Position numbers and translations under genes: made by a program. A stretch of DNA of 64,000 nucleotides from an uncultured Dehalococcoidia bacterium (GTDB lineage Bacteria > Chloroflexota > Dehalococcoidia > Lucifugimonadales > UBA3495), in contig CATOSP010000003.1 in the NCBI GenBank assembly GCA_951812625.1, forward strand, positions 433,335 to 497,334, read 5' to 3'. Below the pieces are notes generated by a model. The model was not told where the DNA came from, did not search any database, and worked only from the letters and a program-made list of their open reading frames with translations. Shown in pieces: positions 11,001-19,900 of this stretch; within the stretch, counting starts at the first letter, position 1, and the number at the start of each line of letters is the position of its first letter.

Positions 11001-11927
11001 GAGAACAGCCCCGCCACGGGGGCGCCCACCATCGGCGGCACCCTCCGGGTGGGCGAGACCCTGACCGCATCAACGTCGGGCATCGCCGACGCCGACGGGA
11101 TGGACAACGCCGGGTTCAGCTACCAGTGGATGCGTGGCGACGGAGACGCCCACACCGACATAGCTGGTGAGACGGGCCGGACCTACGGCCTGTCCGGCGA
11201 CGACGTGGGCAAGACCATCCAGGTGCGGGTCTCCTTCCGGGACGACGCCGACAACGAGGAGTCGGTGACCAGTGCCGCCACATCCGAGGTCGAACCCAAG
11301 CCCAACAGCGAGGCCACCGGTGCGCCCACCATTGGCGGCACTCCCCGGGCAGGAGAAACCCTCACGGCCTCCACGACGGGCATCGCGGACGCCGACGGGC
11401 TGACAAACGTTTCCTACAGCCACCAGTGGATGAGGGACGATACCGACATAGCCGGGGCAACAAGCTCAACCTACGAGATTGGCGACGCCGACGTGGGCAA
11501 GACCATCCGGGTGCGGGTGACCTTCCGGGATGATGCCAACAACCAGGAGGAGCTGACCAGTGCCGCCACCGGTGCGGTGGCCCCCCGACCGCCGCTGACG
11601 GCCCGGTTCGAGAGCAAGCCGTCGAGCCACGACGGCCAGGCGGACTTCATTTTCGAGCTGCACTTCAGTGAGGAGTTTGGCATCAGCTACCTGACCCTGC
11701 GGGACCACGCCTTCACGGTCACGGGCGGCACGGTGACCAAGGCCCAGCGGCTGACCCAGGGGAGCAACGTCGGCTGGAGAATCACCGTAACGCCCGGCTC
11801 GGACGCCGAAGTGACTGTCCTGCTGCCCGCCACCACCGACTGCGACGCCACCGGGGCCATCTGCACCGGGGACGGCAGGATGCTGTCCAACCGCAACGAG
11901 TTCACCGTCTCAGGGCCGACTCAATAG
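5067..11927 (+). CDS. Giant secreted fusion protein: Ig-like repeats + PEP/pyruvate dikinase-like module + type I sulfatase
   Basis: GTG start with GAGGT five bases upstream; signal peptide about residues 23-49 ending MVQA. Order: three Ig-like repeats (52-350); a DVDGDCVDD calcium-type motif (~432); a phospho-His-like segment TPLSHVNLRA with H687; a PPDK/PEP-synthase ATP-grasp domain (~765-1075) keeping RSST (876-879), EDLPGFSG and the closing QARPW; then a complete alkaline-phosphatase-fold sulfatase (~1217-1660) with DD at 1226-1227, CSPTR at 1267-1271 (the cysteine that becomes formylglycine), GKWHLG and TSDNGS; a cadherin-like sandwich; further Ig-like repeats; and the C-terminal LHFSEE domain ending SGPTQ. 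The PEP-binding barrel of true PEP synthase is absent. Sulfate-ester hydrolysis outside the cell is the best-supported activity. The substrate and the use of an ATP-grasp domain on an exported protein are unknown. No formylglycine-generating enzyme is in the window. Confidence 0.93.
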   Translation: MYNGRHHLGNHYRDLYGGRSPARLARLLLALAAAIAVLLALPQAPMVQAGAGDVTGKPTITGTAQVGQTLTANTSGIADADGLDNPTFNYHWMRGDGNTYTNIAGETAQTYELSGDDEGRTIKVRVSFQDDADNEESLTSAATSEVEPRPNSEAMGAPTISGTVRVGETLTADVAGIYDADGLSNVSYSYQWMADDSDIAGATGPTYTPSDDDEDKIIRVKVSFIDDAGNEETLTSEAMIKVAARPNRPATGRVTISGTIQVGETLTADTSGISDADGLKNAVFNYQWILNVSKYGKLDLTISGATGSTYTLKDDDLGNMIRVRVTFTDDRDNEESLTSLRSFKYLVRSVCPEGGHRVAPMAVEHAGAVPVMVESTTEEYFVLYVRPDLDSHWEIPVSVTLGRDGTTTLTEQPSALPKEHYRVERYLTSDPSDVDGDCVDDITELHDSVGMNPLNPALTIPLSFGALTIPDRETFETLSYQGDRVLIDSHLIDLEYVKFFLLGMDTDRPAVYFQNTEKFRAHGSFAGVVDLWDNPLWGPTGVMKGEIVYHPDVVAPDGTRGVYRYAFEPSDTYSFEEVRHSYEVLAASMTLLDNNLVYYPMPGALPLYHLEKEFYDASRVNVILDEDIFPEADYIPLNVGQGYGFLRHLAPDQRPNARDIVVYDILPNDLSRVAGIITTVPQTPLSHVNLRAVQDNIPNAFIREALEQDGIEDLLDKYVRFETTETGYSIRKASPAEVAAHHAASRPYKTQVPQRDLSATTLTDLDDITFQDWDAFGVKAANLAVLRTLGFPAGTVPDGFAAPFHFYDEFMKHNGLYDEVRKMLDGPEFQSDYGVQKSELKKLRRKIKDARSPGWIITALEEMHATYPEGQSLRYRSSTNNEDLPGFSGAGLYDSKTQHPAETEEDGIDKSLKQVYASLWNFRAFTEREFHRIDHLHAAMGVLVHPNFENELANGAAVTFDPTINQGTSYYVNTQLGEDLVTNPEAGSLPEKILLHTDGSHTVLARSNQTEGEKLLLTTEQLDQLRSHMRTIHDRFAVLYGTEAVEQFAMEIEFKITSEDILAIKQARPWVFSQEPTCNSLWCANAVVVARENVPTFVGYLDHPFFTGSSITDDSFEHEGITYSVKGVSNYKAGAKAAIRLEPLPTAEQADGLTLHIENIAMPFADGTRSKSDWEWGHPRLGEDNTPFTDGATVSLRITEDESAPEEIQGNTPNPPRPNIVLILADDFGWGDVSTNSPDSQMSTQNIDSIAVGGINFSDAHSPSAVCSPTRYGILTGRYAWRSWLPRGVLHFNSRPMIAPGQETLATLLQRRGYRTAAVGKWHLGMDFTHLSSIAEVNAFNLGVDYSGEIVDGPLDHGFDEFFGTTTNLFVDKEVYIRDRNFTGNPDANLPGAPGLYGADESLGLLTQEATRFIERQAQADTPFFLYLPFHAVHNPLVPSTEFDGLTGIGDYADVVAEMDHSVGLLLKALKDNGVHEDTLVIFTSDNGSEYQRNHIPNQRPHMHNGPWRSYKGRIYEGGQRVPFMMQWPEVIAAGTTIDATVSLTDVYATLAELLEANPGASQGPDSVSLLPLIRGERADRGEPVVHHSGRGMFAVRDGQWKLIFGNGSGAGKGANAGTPFGIPWQLYDLENDPGETTNLIDDHPGVVARLTATLERIRKAEDGRLSGDATLRSLRIPGLYLGAFDARTTSYEAAVDQGISTVEIVADPTVTDAPVEIRVPGTTVDSKNILVGGRGTVTLLKGITTIELVVASPDKAARTTYTVTVSRNRQDQRPAVNGAFQTGQTLTVDTSAIKHRTGEDPPTYGYQWLWAGKAADEEIPGATGQTYSLGSRDTGKHLKVRLTLAYLNGSIEILVSRAEGPVEDGQPVWNADIAATRWENGTLGAPTSDLITNQGGTAGLTASQFWYWEPGRWLRLMFDRNIADTDRLTLHAGGMELPLDQGGGSRDFTWHNVDVDWTAGETASAEILRTPVTTGAPENSPATGAPTIGGTLRVGETLTASTSGIADADGMDNAGFSYQWMRGDGDAHTDIAGETGRTYGLSGDDVGKTIQVRVSFRDDADNEESVTSAATSEVEPKPNSEATGAPTIGGTPRAGETLTASTTGIADADGLTNVSYSHQWMRDDTDIAGATSSTYEIGDADVGKTIRVRVTFRDDANNQEELTSAATGAVAPRPPLTARFESKPSSHDGQADFIFELHFSEEFGISYLTLRDHAFTVTGGTVTKAQRLTQGSNVGWRITVTPGSDAEVTVLLPATTDCDATGAICTGDGRMLSNRNEFTVSGPTQ

Positions 11928-11945
11928 ACCATGTCGACACCGCAC

Positions 11946-11974
11946 CCGCCGGAGCCGCCACATGTCCCCGGCGG
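11946..11974 (+). terminator. Post-stop GC hairpin after gene 2
   Basis: Same CCGCCGG/CCGGCGG stem, 19 nt after the stop codon as in gene 1. The inner arms differ (CCGCCACATGT) from those after genes 1 and 4. No T-tract. Confidence 0.5.
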
Positions 11975-12049
11975 AGCGTGGACAAGCGAAAGGTCGACAT
12001 ACAGAGAGAGACAGAGCAGGTTAGCAGGCGGGTCCTGGGTGCCTCCTGC

Positions 12050-12361
12050 TGACGATTTAATCCGGCCATCCTCCCCGGGAGGACCGGCGGCCGTGCCGAG
12101 GCAGCACACCCACGACGGCAGAATAACCAACTCGAAGAGCATCTGGCCCTCTGGCAGGAGCGGAAGCCCCCGGGCCTCTTCGGGAGTCAACCCGGGGGTG
12201 AGCAAGTCCGGTGTCAGCGCCCCGTAGCGGGCCTCGGTCAGGGCGCAGGGGCTGTTCAGGACGCCCTGGAGCACCGTTTCGAATTTGAGGCTCTCGTTGA
12301 TGCGCAGGCCGGCCTCACCCAGCCGGGACAGCCGCTCCCGCAACAGCCGGTCCTGGTCCAT
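12050..12361 (-). pseudogene. Truncated GAF-domain sensor protein fragment, copy 2
   Basis: Near-identical to the fragment at 3949-4254: same ribosome-binding site, start MDQDRLLRERLSRLGEAG and RINESLKFETVLQGVL. The frame stays open to 11921 across unrelated sequence and the post-stop hairpin, but recognisable homology ends near PEGQMLFE. It travels as part of the long direct repeat. Confidence 0.6.
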
Positions 12362-12450
12362 TCCTCCCACCTCTTGCGGCAAGCCTGGTTCGGAGTCAAC
12401 CGGGGCCATTATGGCAGTGTCAGCAGATAATAACAAGAACTCATAACTAA

Positions 12451-12478
12451 TTGGCCCTAATACTCACGGTAATATAAT
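12451..12478 (+). promoter_or_regulatory. Putative sigma-70 type promoter, copy 2
   Basis: TTGGCC (12451-12456), 16-nt spacer, TATAAT (12473-12478), the same as upstream of gene 2. It would drive the stub gene at 13495 and, by read-through, gene 3. Confidence 0.5.
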
Positions 12479-13494
12479 ACCGCTCTGGTAAAATCAGTGG
12501 GTGAACCAGTCCAAGGACCGGGAGATATTGGCTTGGCCTTCGAACCGAAACAATCCGTGTCCCGGGCACCCGGCAACCGGGGAGCGTCATCCCCCCTGGG
12601 GCTGTCGACAGTCGGAACGATCCCCGCCATGGGTAAAGAATCTGCCTCCAAATGGGGAAAAGCCTTAGCTACGGGGATCCTGTTCCTGGTGACCGTAACT
12701 GCATTTCCCAAAGCCTTTCCACTTCGAAAGCGGTATGCGGCCCTTTGCACGCTGCTAGGGGAATAGTTGGTACATAAGCCCCAGGTCGGGTGCCTTTTGC
12801 CGGCTGTTCGTCAGTCGCGGGTAATGCCTTTAAGTTGCATTCTGGCTCGGAGGCCCCCTGTTGCCTGCTCCAATTGTGCCCACGTCTGACACCCCGCTCC
12901 CTACAACCAACGGCGCGCGCTTCACGACCGCGAGAGGCGTAGTTCCGAGGGCCCCGGAGTCCACTTTGGACCTCCGGCAAGGGTCTCTTTTGTCGTTTCT
13001 CGACCCGGACCCGGCGCGATCCACGCCGAGAGGAAGCAGGGATGATGTGGTGAAGACGCATCGCACAGGGAAATATCCCCTTGGCACTCACGGATGGCAG
13101 GCGCCGGTTCCAGGGTCAGCGACAAGGCCCGTGAATGCCCGAAGAATAGATGCCCACATGCAGGCCAATGCAATGCATAGCCTAACCGACCCTGCTCAGG
13201 GAGGGGTTTGCGTGGCACTCGACTTGCGCCACCTCGAGGACCGGACAGCAAGCGCGGTCGCGGCGACGTCTTCCGCAGTGACAACCGCTGCTTCCGCCGC
13301 CCGTCTATGCGACGGATGGTACATCTATATCCGCCCATTGCGGTTGTCCGGCTCCCGCAGCCGTCTCGCACCGGCCCCTTGCCTCCATGCAGGTCCACTC
13401 CAGCCCCGCACGGAGCCGTTCCGCTGATGTACGCCAACGCCAGCGGAACGGCTGTGCTGTCGTGGTGGCAGCCTCCGGTAGAGGAGGGTGAGAC
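12479..13494 (+). other. Long conserved leader upstream of the stub gene
   Basis: About 1 kb without a convincing gene, matching 26107-27119 along most of its length (for example ACAGTCGGAACGATCCCC, TTGTGCCCACGTCTGACACC, and the GGAGTCCACTTTGGAC hairpin). Conservation of this length up to the same GAGGAGGG ribosome-binding site suggests an untranslated leader, or simply recent duplication. Small open frames here are not conserved in frame between the two copies as far as I can judge. Confidence 0.5.
12947..12991 (+). terminator. Terminator-like hairpin in the conserved leader, copy A
   Basis: CCGGAG-TCCA (12954-12963), loop CTT, TGGA-C-CTCCGG (12967-12977), then GGGTCTCTTTT. The 10-bp stem has one bulge. 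It lies 500 nt before the next start codon. The same structure is at 26581 in the leader of gene 5, with two changes in the 3' arm. Confidence 0.55.
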
Positions 13495-13917
13495 ATGGGC
13501 ATGAAGATGGCAAGGCTCACGCTGCCCTCCGCCCGGTTGCCCGGGCTGCTGTTGGTCATAGCCGCCATCGCCGTGCTGGCGATGTTGCTTGCTACTCCGG
13601 TTCATTCCCTGAATGCCGAGGACGAAACTCAGACCTTCAGCCTCGCCACATCAAACACGGACCCCAGGGGCATCTGCCACGCAGCCGACACGATGTATGT
13701 CCTGGAGCAGGCAGACAAGAAGATCTACGCCTACTCGTACCAGACTACTACCCCCATTTGTACAACCTCCGACTCTCAGGCCCCCTCTGGTCAACCAGAA
13801 TCCCGAGACCCCGTTACCGCCCGGGGCCCGAAGCCCCTGGAGCACGCCCAAGGCCTCCAGCGCGGGCCTCTCTTTTCGTATTCCCCCAAGACCAACCGAA
13901 CCGCGCACAGCACATGA
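13495..13917 (+). pseudogene. Stub of a giant-gene paralogue: signal peptide plus one propeller strand
   Basis: ATG after GAGGAGGG. The first ~26 residues (MGMKMARLTL..SARLPGLLL) match the start of gene 5 at 27120, and the upstream kilobase matches too. After the signal peptide, TFSLATSNTDPRGI and MYVLEQADKKIYAYSY correspond to one blade of the six-residue-spaced propeller repeats of gene 5 (DPRG, KIYAY). The frame then runs through the leader hairpin of gene 3 and stops 8 nt before that gene. I infer an internal deletion that removed about 3 kilo-residues and joined the 5' end of a gene 5-like paralogue to the leader of gene 3. A short secreted peptide of 140 residues could still be made. 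Confidence 0.65.
13825..13876 (+). terminator. Terminator-like hairpin just upstream of gene 3
   Basis: Outer stem GGCCCG/CGGGCC (13825-13830 with 13863-13868), inner stem CTGGAG/CTCCAG (13837-13842 with 13855-13860), followed by TCTCTTTT. It sits 50 nt before the gene 3 start and overlaps the 3' part of the stub frame. Its surroundings (AATCCCGAGACCCC) match those of the terminator before gene 2. Confidence 0.6.
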
Positions 13918-13925
13918 GGTGAACG

Positions 13926-16900
13926 ATGTCCATCCCCAGCCCCCATTTCATGAGTAAGAACCAAGCCGTGGGTTCTGCCCTGGCCGGCTTGTCCGGCTCG
14001 AGGAGGCTCCTGGTCCTGGCGGCGGCAATGGCCATCGTGGTCCTGGGACTGCTATTGGCAGTGCCCAAGACCCCGCCGGTGGATGCGGCCGCTGGGGACG
14101 CCACCGGCACACCCCTAATCATCGGCACGGTCCAGGCGTCGGAGACTCTAACGATGGATATGTCGGAGATCTCAGACGTTGATGGGACCGGCAATGCCAC
14201 TTTCGAGTACCAATGGATCTCCAGCGACGGAACAACGGATACCGACATCGCAGGCGCAACAAGCTCAACTTACGTCATAAAACCGTGGGACCTGGGAAAG
14301 CACATCAAAGTACGGGTGAGCTTCACCGACGACGCGGGCAACAAAGAGTCGCTGACCAGTGCGGGCACAGCTGCGGTGGAGGCGAGTCCTAATCATCCGC
14401 CAAGTGGATGGCTGGAACTCTTTGGCATGGCAGAAGTCGGACAGAAGCTGCGCGTAGTCGGCTTGAGCAGAGGATGGCGCCGGACTGTCTCCGACGCGAA
14501 CGGCCTAACATATGCGACCTTCAACTACCAATGGCTTCGTGACGACGAAACGACCGAGGTCGAAATCCCGAACGCAACTGGCCAGTCCTACACGCTCACG
14601 GATGCTGACGAAGGCAAGAGGATCAAGGTCCGGCTGTCCTTCACCGACGATGGGGGCAACGTTGAAACGCTGACCAGTATCGAGACGAACGCAGTTACGG
14701 CCATGCCCACCACTTCCGACCTGGCGGCGCCTACTGCTCCAACGGTTGGGCGGAGCCAAGGGGAAGAAAAGGGGCTCGAACTGAGTTGGACCGCCCCGGA
14801 GGGGAACGTTGACAGCTACCAGATATTGCGGACTGTAGTACCGCCTGGTTTCTCTTTGGGGTGGTACTACCCCTACGGATGCCCTCCCTTAATGGAGGTG
14901 CACATCAGAGACACCGGCAGCGATGCAACCACGTATACGGATACCGACGTCGTGGAGGGCGAGACCTATGTGTACGGCGTGAGGGCGATGAACTCCGTTG
15001 GCGTAGGTCGAATATCCTCTTCGTCGTATGAAGTTCAGTATCAACCCGATGGTTTCTGGCCTGGTGGTGGTCCCCGTCCTCCTTGGGGGATCCCGACCAA
15101 TCTCGCCGGTAGTCAGATAAAAAACGGGATTGGATTAACTTGGGAAGCTCCCGAAGTGGAAGTGACGGGTTATCAGATACTGCGAAGGAGCCCCGAACAG
15201 TGTGAGTTCGGATACCGGGTGTATGTGGACAACACCAACAGCACTGACACTCATTGGGCCGACAGGAACGTAGTAGCCGGAACTCTCTATGAGTACCACG
15301 TCAGAGCCGTCAATGATGTCGGAGTTGTGGGTATAAGTATCCCCACAAGCCTTCGTCCGACAACGCTGGTAGTTGGCCCTGAACCCAACAATCCGGCCAC
15401 AGGGACGCCCACCATTGCGGGCACGCCACAGGTGGGGGAGACATTGACCGCAGACCCGTCGGGCATTGCCGACACGGACGGGATGCACTGGGCGATTCTC
15501 AGCTACCAGTGGCTTTCCAGCCGGGACACCGAAATCGAAGGTGCGACGAGTCCTGCCTACACGCTCCAGGCGTCCGACGCCAACCAGGTGATCAAGGTGA
15601 GGGTCGACTTCATGGACGACTCGGGCTACGAGGAGTCCAGGACCAGCGCGGCGACCGCCGCCGTATCACCAAACATTCCGGCTACAGGCGCGCCCACTAT
15701 CACGGGCACGGTGGCCGTGGGCGAGACCCTCACCGGAGGCACGTCGGGTATCGTCGACTCCGATGGCCTCGACAACGCGTCATATAGCTACCAGTGGCTT
15801 AGGAAGGACGGCAGAACTCCCACGGACTACCCCCCCGGAGCCGGAGCCTCATTTACATCGGTTAACTACCGTGGCAGCAGCGCTGAATCAGAAATCAACG
15901 GCGCGACAAGCGCCACATACACGGTAACAGCCGCAGACGTGGACAAGACCATTAAGTTGCGGGTGGATTTTAACGACGACAAGGGTTACGTCGAATCGCG
16001 GACCAGCACCGCCACTGTCGTCGTCCCAATTGAGGCTGAATTGGCTTTAAGCATTGATGGGACAACCGTTACCTGCGATTCCATGAACGTGCACGATGAC
16101 GACATACCTAAGAAAGAGTGTGACGATCCCGTCTCAATCGACCAAGGTGCAAGCAATGAAATCGAGGTGGAGATTGAAATCGCGCGGTCGGTAAACAGCC
16201 AGTTATACAGGTTCGAGTTCCACGTTAACCAGGCAGAGGACAGAATCGGCCACCCCAAAGCAGTAAATGCTGATGACCTCTGCCTGGGTCCGGGACTGGC
16301 TGATAGCGTGACGATGGAGGTCACTCCCGACGATGGGAGCGGTAACTTCAAGTACACCGACGAAGGGACAATATTCAACCTATGTCCTGTGGGGACCTAC
16401 CTACTATACGCCCATTGGTACAGGTACAACTATGAAGACCAAGAGTACGAGTATGCCGGGAAATTTCTAAGGTACTTCTTCATCAATGGAGATGATGAAG
16501 ATAACACCTCCATTGAGCAAGTGGAATTCATTACGGCGTCATATCCCGACACGCCATTCCCCCACAGGAAAGTGCAGGTTCAGGGTGTCAAACAGTCGAC
16601 AAGGTTGAATCGGACACTCACGACGTTCTCCTTGTCCATTGACGGCTTGGTTCCCGACTCCGATAGGGAGACGACTGACTATGTCGTGAGAGTGCGAATA
16701 ATCGGGGATGGCGGGCCGGTTTTTGGCGGCGTACCGGTTAAGGACGTGCCATGGTGCCGCTTAGGAAATGTGGGTTACAGCTATCTTCTCAAGACGGTAC
16801 CCGAAGACGGCCGGTGGGCAATGGATGCCCACGTCAAAGGAGGCTGTCTTGAAGGTCCCTGGCCAGACACTTTGCAAGTGGAACTGTTCAACGGTTCGTA

Positions 16901-19900
16901 CGAATTTATCGCGGGCAAAGACATCGCGCTCGGCGAGTTATCCAACAGTCCGGCCACTGGAGCGCCCACCATCAGCGGCACGGCCCAAGTGGGCCAGACC
17001 CTAGCGGCAGATACCGCAGACATCGCCGACGCGGACGGGCTGGACGGGGACGGGCTGGACAACGTCGTCTTCAATTACCAGTGGGTGCGCAACGACGGCG
17101 GCACCGATACTGACATCGAAGGGGAGACGGCCTCGACCTACGACGTGTCCGAAGAGGACGTGGGCAAGACCATCAAGGTCCGGGTGACCTTCACCGACGA
17201 CCGGGACAACGAGGAATCGCAGACCAGCGCGGCCACGGAGACCGTGGCTGCCGCCGCCATCTGGTCGGCCACCATGACCGTCGGCGTCGACGGAGACCAC
17301 GCCGGGTACAGCTACTTCGGACCGCTCGGCGAGCTGTCATCCAGGGCGTTCTCCATCGGGGAGACCGGCTACACCGTGTGGGTCATCCTGCACGACGCCG
17401 ACAAGCTGTACTTCCGCCTGAGCGAAGATACTCCGGCCAACCTGTCGCTTCACGTCGGGGGCGTGGAGTTCGCCCGGGCCGACGCCACGGTCGTCAGCGG
17501 GCAGATCTCAGAGATGTACACCTGGCCCAGGGGTACGGTGGGCTGGTCCGCAGGGGACACGGTGCCGGTGGTCCTGTCCCGGACGGGAGACGAGGAGGGG
17601 TTGGAGTCAGCCCAGAACTCTGCGCCCACCGGCCTGCCAACCATCACGGGTACGCCGCAGGCGGGCGAGACGCTCACGGCCGATAAATCCGGCATCGCCG
17701 ACGCCGACGGGCTGACCAACCCCAACTTCAGCTACCAGTGGATACGGAACGACGGGAGCGCCGACACGGACATAGGAGGGGAGACGGCCCCGACCTACAC
17801 CCCGTCCAACGACGATGTGGGCAAGACCATCAAGGTAGAGGTGACCTTCACCGACGACGCCGACAACGAGGAGTCGCTTACCAGCGGGCCCACTGCCGAG
17901 GTGGCGGCGACTGTTCCCGGCCCACCCCAACACCTCAACGTTTCCCGCCATGGCAGCGGCGCCCTGGACCTTTACTGGGAGGCTCCCGCCAGTGACGGCG
18001 GCTCACCGGTTACTGGCTACAAGGTCCAGTGGAAGGAGACCGACGACGGCTGGGGCGCCGCTGAAGACGTCTCCGAAGAAACGGTAACCGGCAACACCCA
18101 CACCCTGACGGGCCTGACCGACGGTGTGACGTATTCAATCAGGGTGTTGGCCACCAACGACATCGGAGACGGGACGCCCTCCGGGGAGGAGACCGGCACT
18201 CCCCATGAGACCACCCCTCCAGAGCTTGCCGGTGCCACGGTGGATGGCGGCACCCTCACCCTGACCTACAGCGAAGGGCTGGATGAGGCGTCGGAACCGG
18301 AGACAGGAGCGTTCAAAGTCGCGGTGGACGGTACACTTCGCGGGGTCGATGAGGTTTCGGTGTCGGGCAACGCTGTGGTCCTAACCCTGGCTTCTGCTGT
18401 GGCCGCGGGGGACACGTTGTCGGTTACTTACACTGCCCCCACCGGATCCTCGGCAACCCCCATCCGCGACCTGCCTGGCAACGCTGCCGCCTCCTTCGGC
18501 AATCAGCCGGTGACCAACAACACCAGGGCACCGATCAACTCCAACTCTGCCCCTACGGGCCTGCCCGTGATCACTGGAACTGCCCAAGTGGACGAGATAC
18601 TGACGGTGGATGTTTCCGGCATTGACGATGCGGACGGGCTGGACAACGCGAACTTCAGCTACCAGTGGATTCGCACGGAGGGCGGCACGGACACCGACAT
18701 AGCCGGAGAGACGGTCCAGACCTACTCCCCTTCGGACGCCGACGCTGGCAAGACCATCAAGGTCCGGGTGACCTTCACCGACGACGCCGAAAATGAACAG
18801 TCGCTGACCAGCGAACCCACGGCAGTGGTGGTGGCGGCTACCACGGTGCCCGGACAACCCATGCACCTGAGGGTCTTCCCCCATGATGCCCAGGGCCTGG
18901 ACGTATCCTGGGAGGCCCCGGCCAGCGACGGCGGGTCGCCTGTCACCGGGTACAAGGTCCAGTGGAAGGAGGCTGACGGCGTTTGGGACGCACCGGTGGA
19001 CGTCTCCCAGGAGACGGTGAGCGGAACCACTCACACCATCAACGGTCTCACCGACAGGGTGAAGTACGTGGTGCGGGTCATCGCCCGCAACGACATAGGC
19101 GACGGCGCCCCCACCGCGGAGGCGATGGGTACGCCCAGGGAGACCACGCCGCCGCAAATGGTCATGGCCAGGGTGGACGGGGCGACGCTAAGGGTGTCGT
19201 ACGATGAGGCTCTGGACGAGGATTCGGTACCGTCCACGGATGCCTTCCTAGTGAAGGTGGCCTGCCGGTGCGACGATACCAGGTGGCAGGACGAGGAGGC
19301 CAGGCGCGGGGTGGAGGGCGTGTCGGTGGATGGTGACGCGGTGGTGTTGACCCTGGCCTCCGTAGCGACGGCAGAGGACGACGTGGTGATCAGCTACACC
19401 CCGCCCCAGGATGAGGCAAGTCCAAGGGTCCTGGATGCTGCGGGCAACGCGGCGGCAGCGTTCCGGTCGACGCTGGTATTCAACGATACCGAGGAGTCCG
19501 GTGAGGAGGAGACGGCCGAAAACGCCGAACCCACGGGCCTGCCCACCATCAGCGGCACTCTCCGGGTCGGCGAGACTCTGACCGCATCCACCTCCGGCAT
19601 CGCCGACGCCGACGGCACGGACAACGCCTCGTTCAGCTACCAGTGGATGCGAAGCGACGGGAACAGCCACACGGACATTGCCGGAGAGACCGGCCAGACC
19701 TACGAACTGTCCGGCGACGACGTGGGCAGGACCATCCAGGTACGGGTGACCTTCACCGACGACGCCGATAACGAAGAGTCCCTGACCAGCGCCGCCACCG
19801 GCGTCGTGGCTCCCCGGCCGCCCCTGACGGCCAGCATCCAGGGCCAGCCCTCCAGCCACGACGGCCAGGCGGACTTCACCTTCGAGCTGCATTTCAGCGA

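Larger units (their letters stand above)
11304..12597 (+). repeat. Long direct repeat, copy 2
   Basis: Second copy of the 3196-4490 repeat, in the same orientation and nearly identical through the Ig-like repeat, C-terminal domain, hairpin, GAF fragment and promoter. Homologous recombination between the copies would delete or amplify the whole sulfatase-fusion gene as a unit of about 8.1 kb. Confidence 0.85.
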
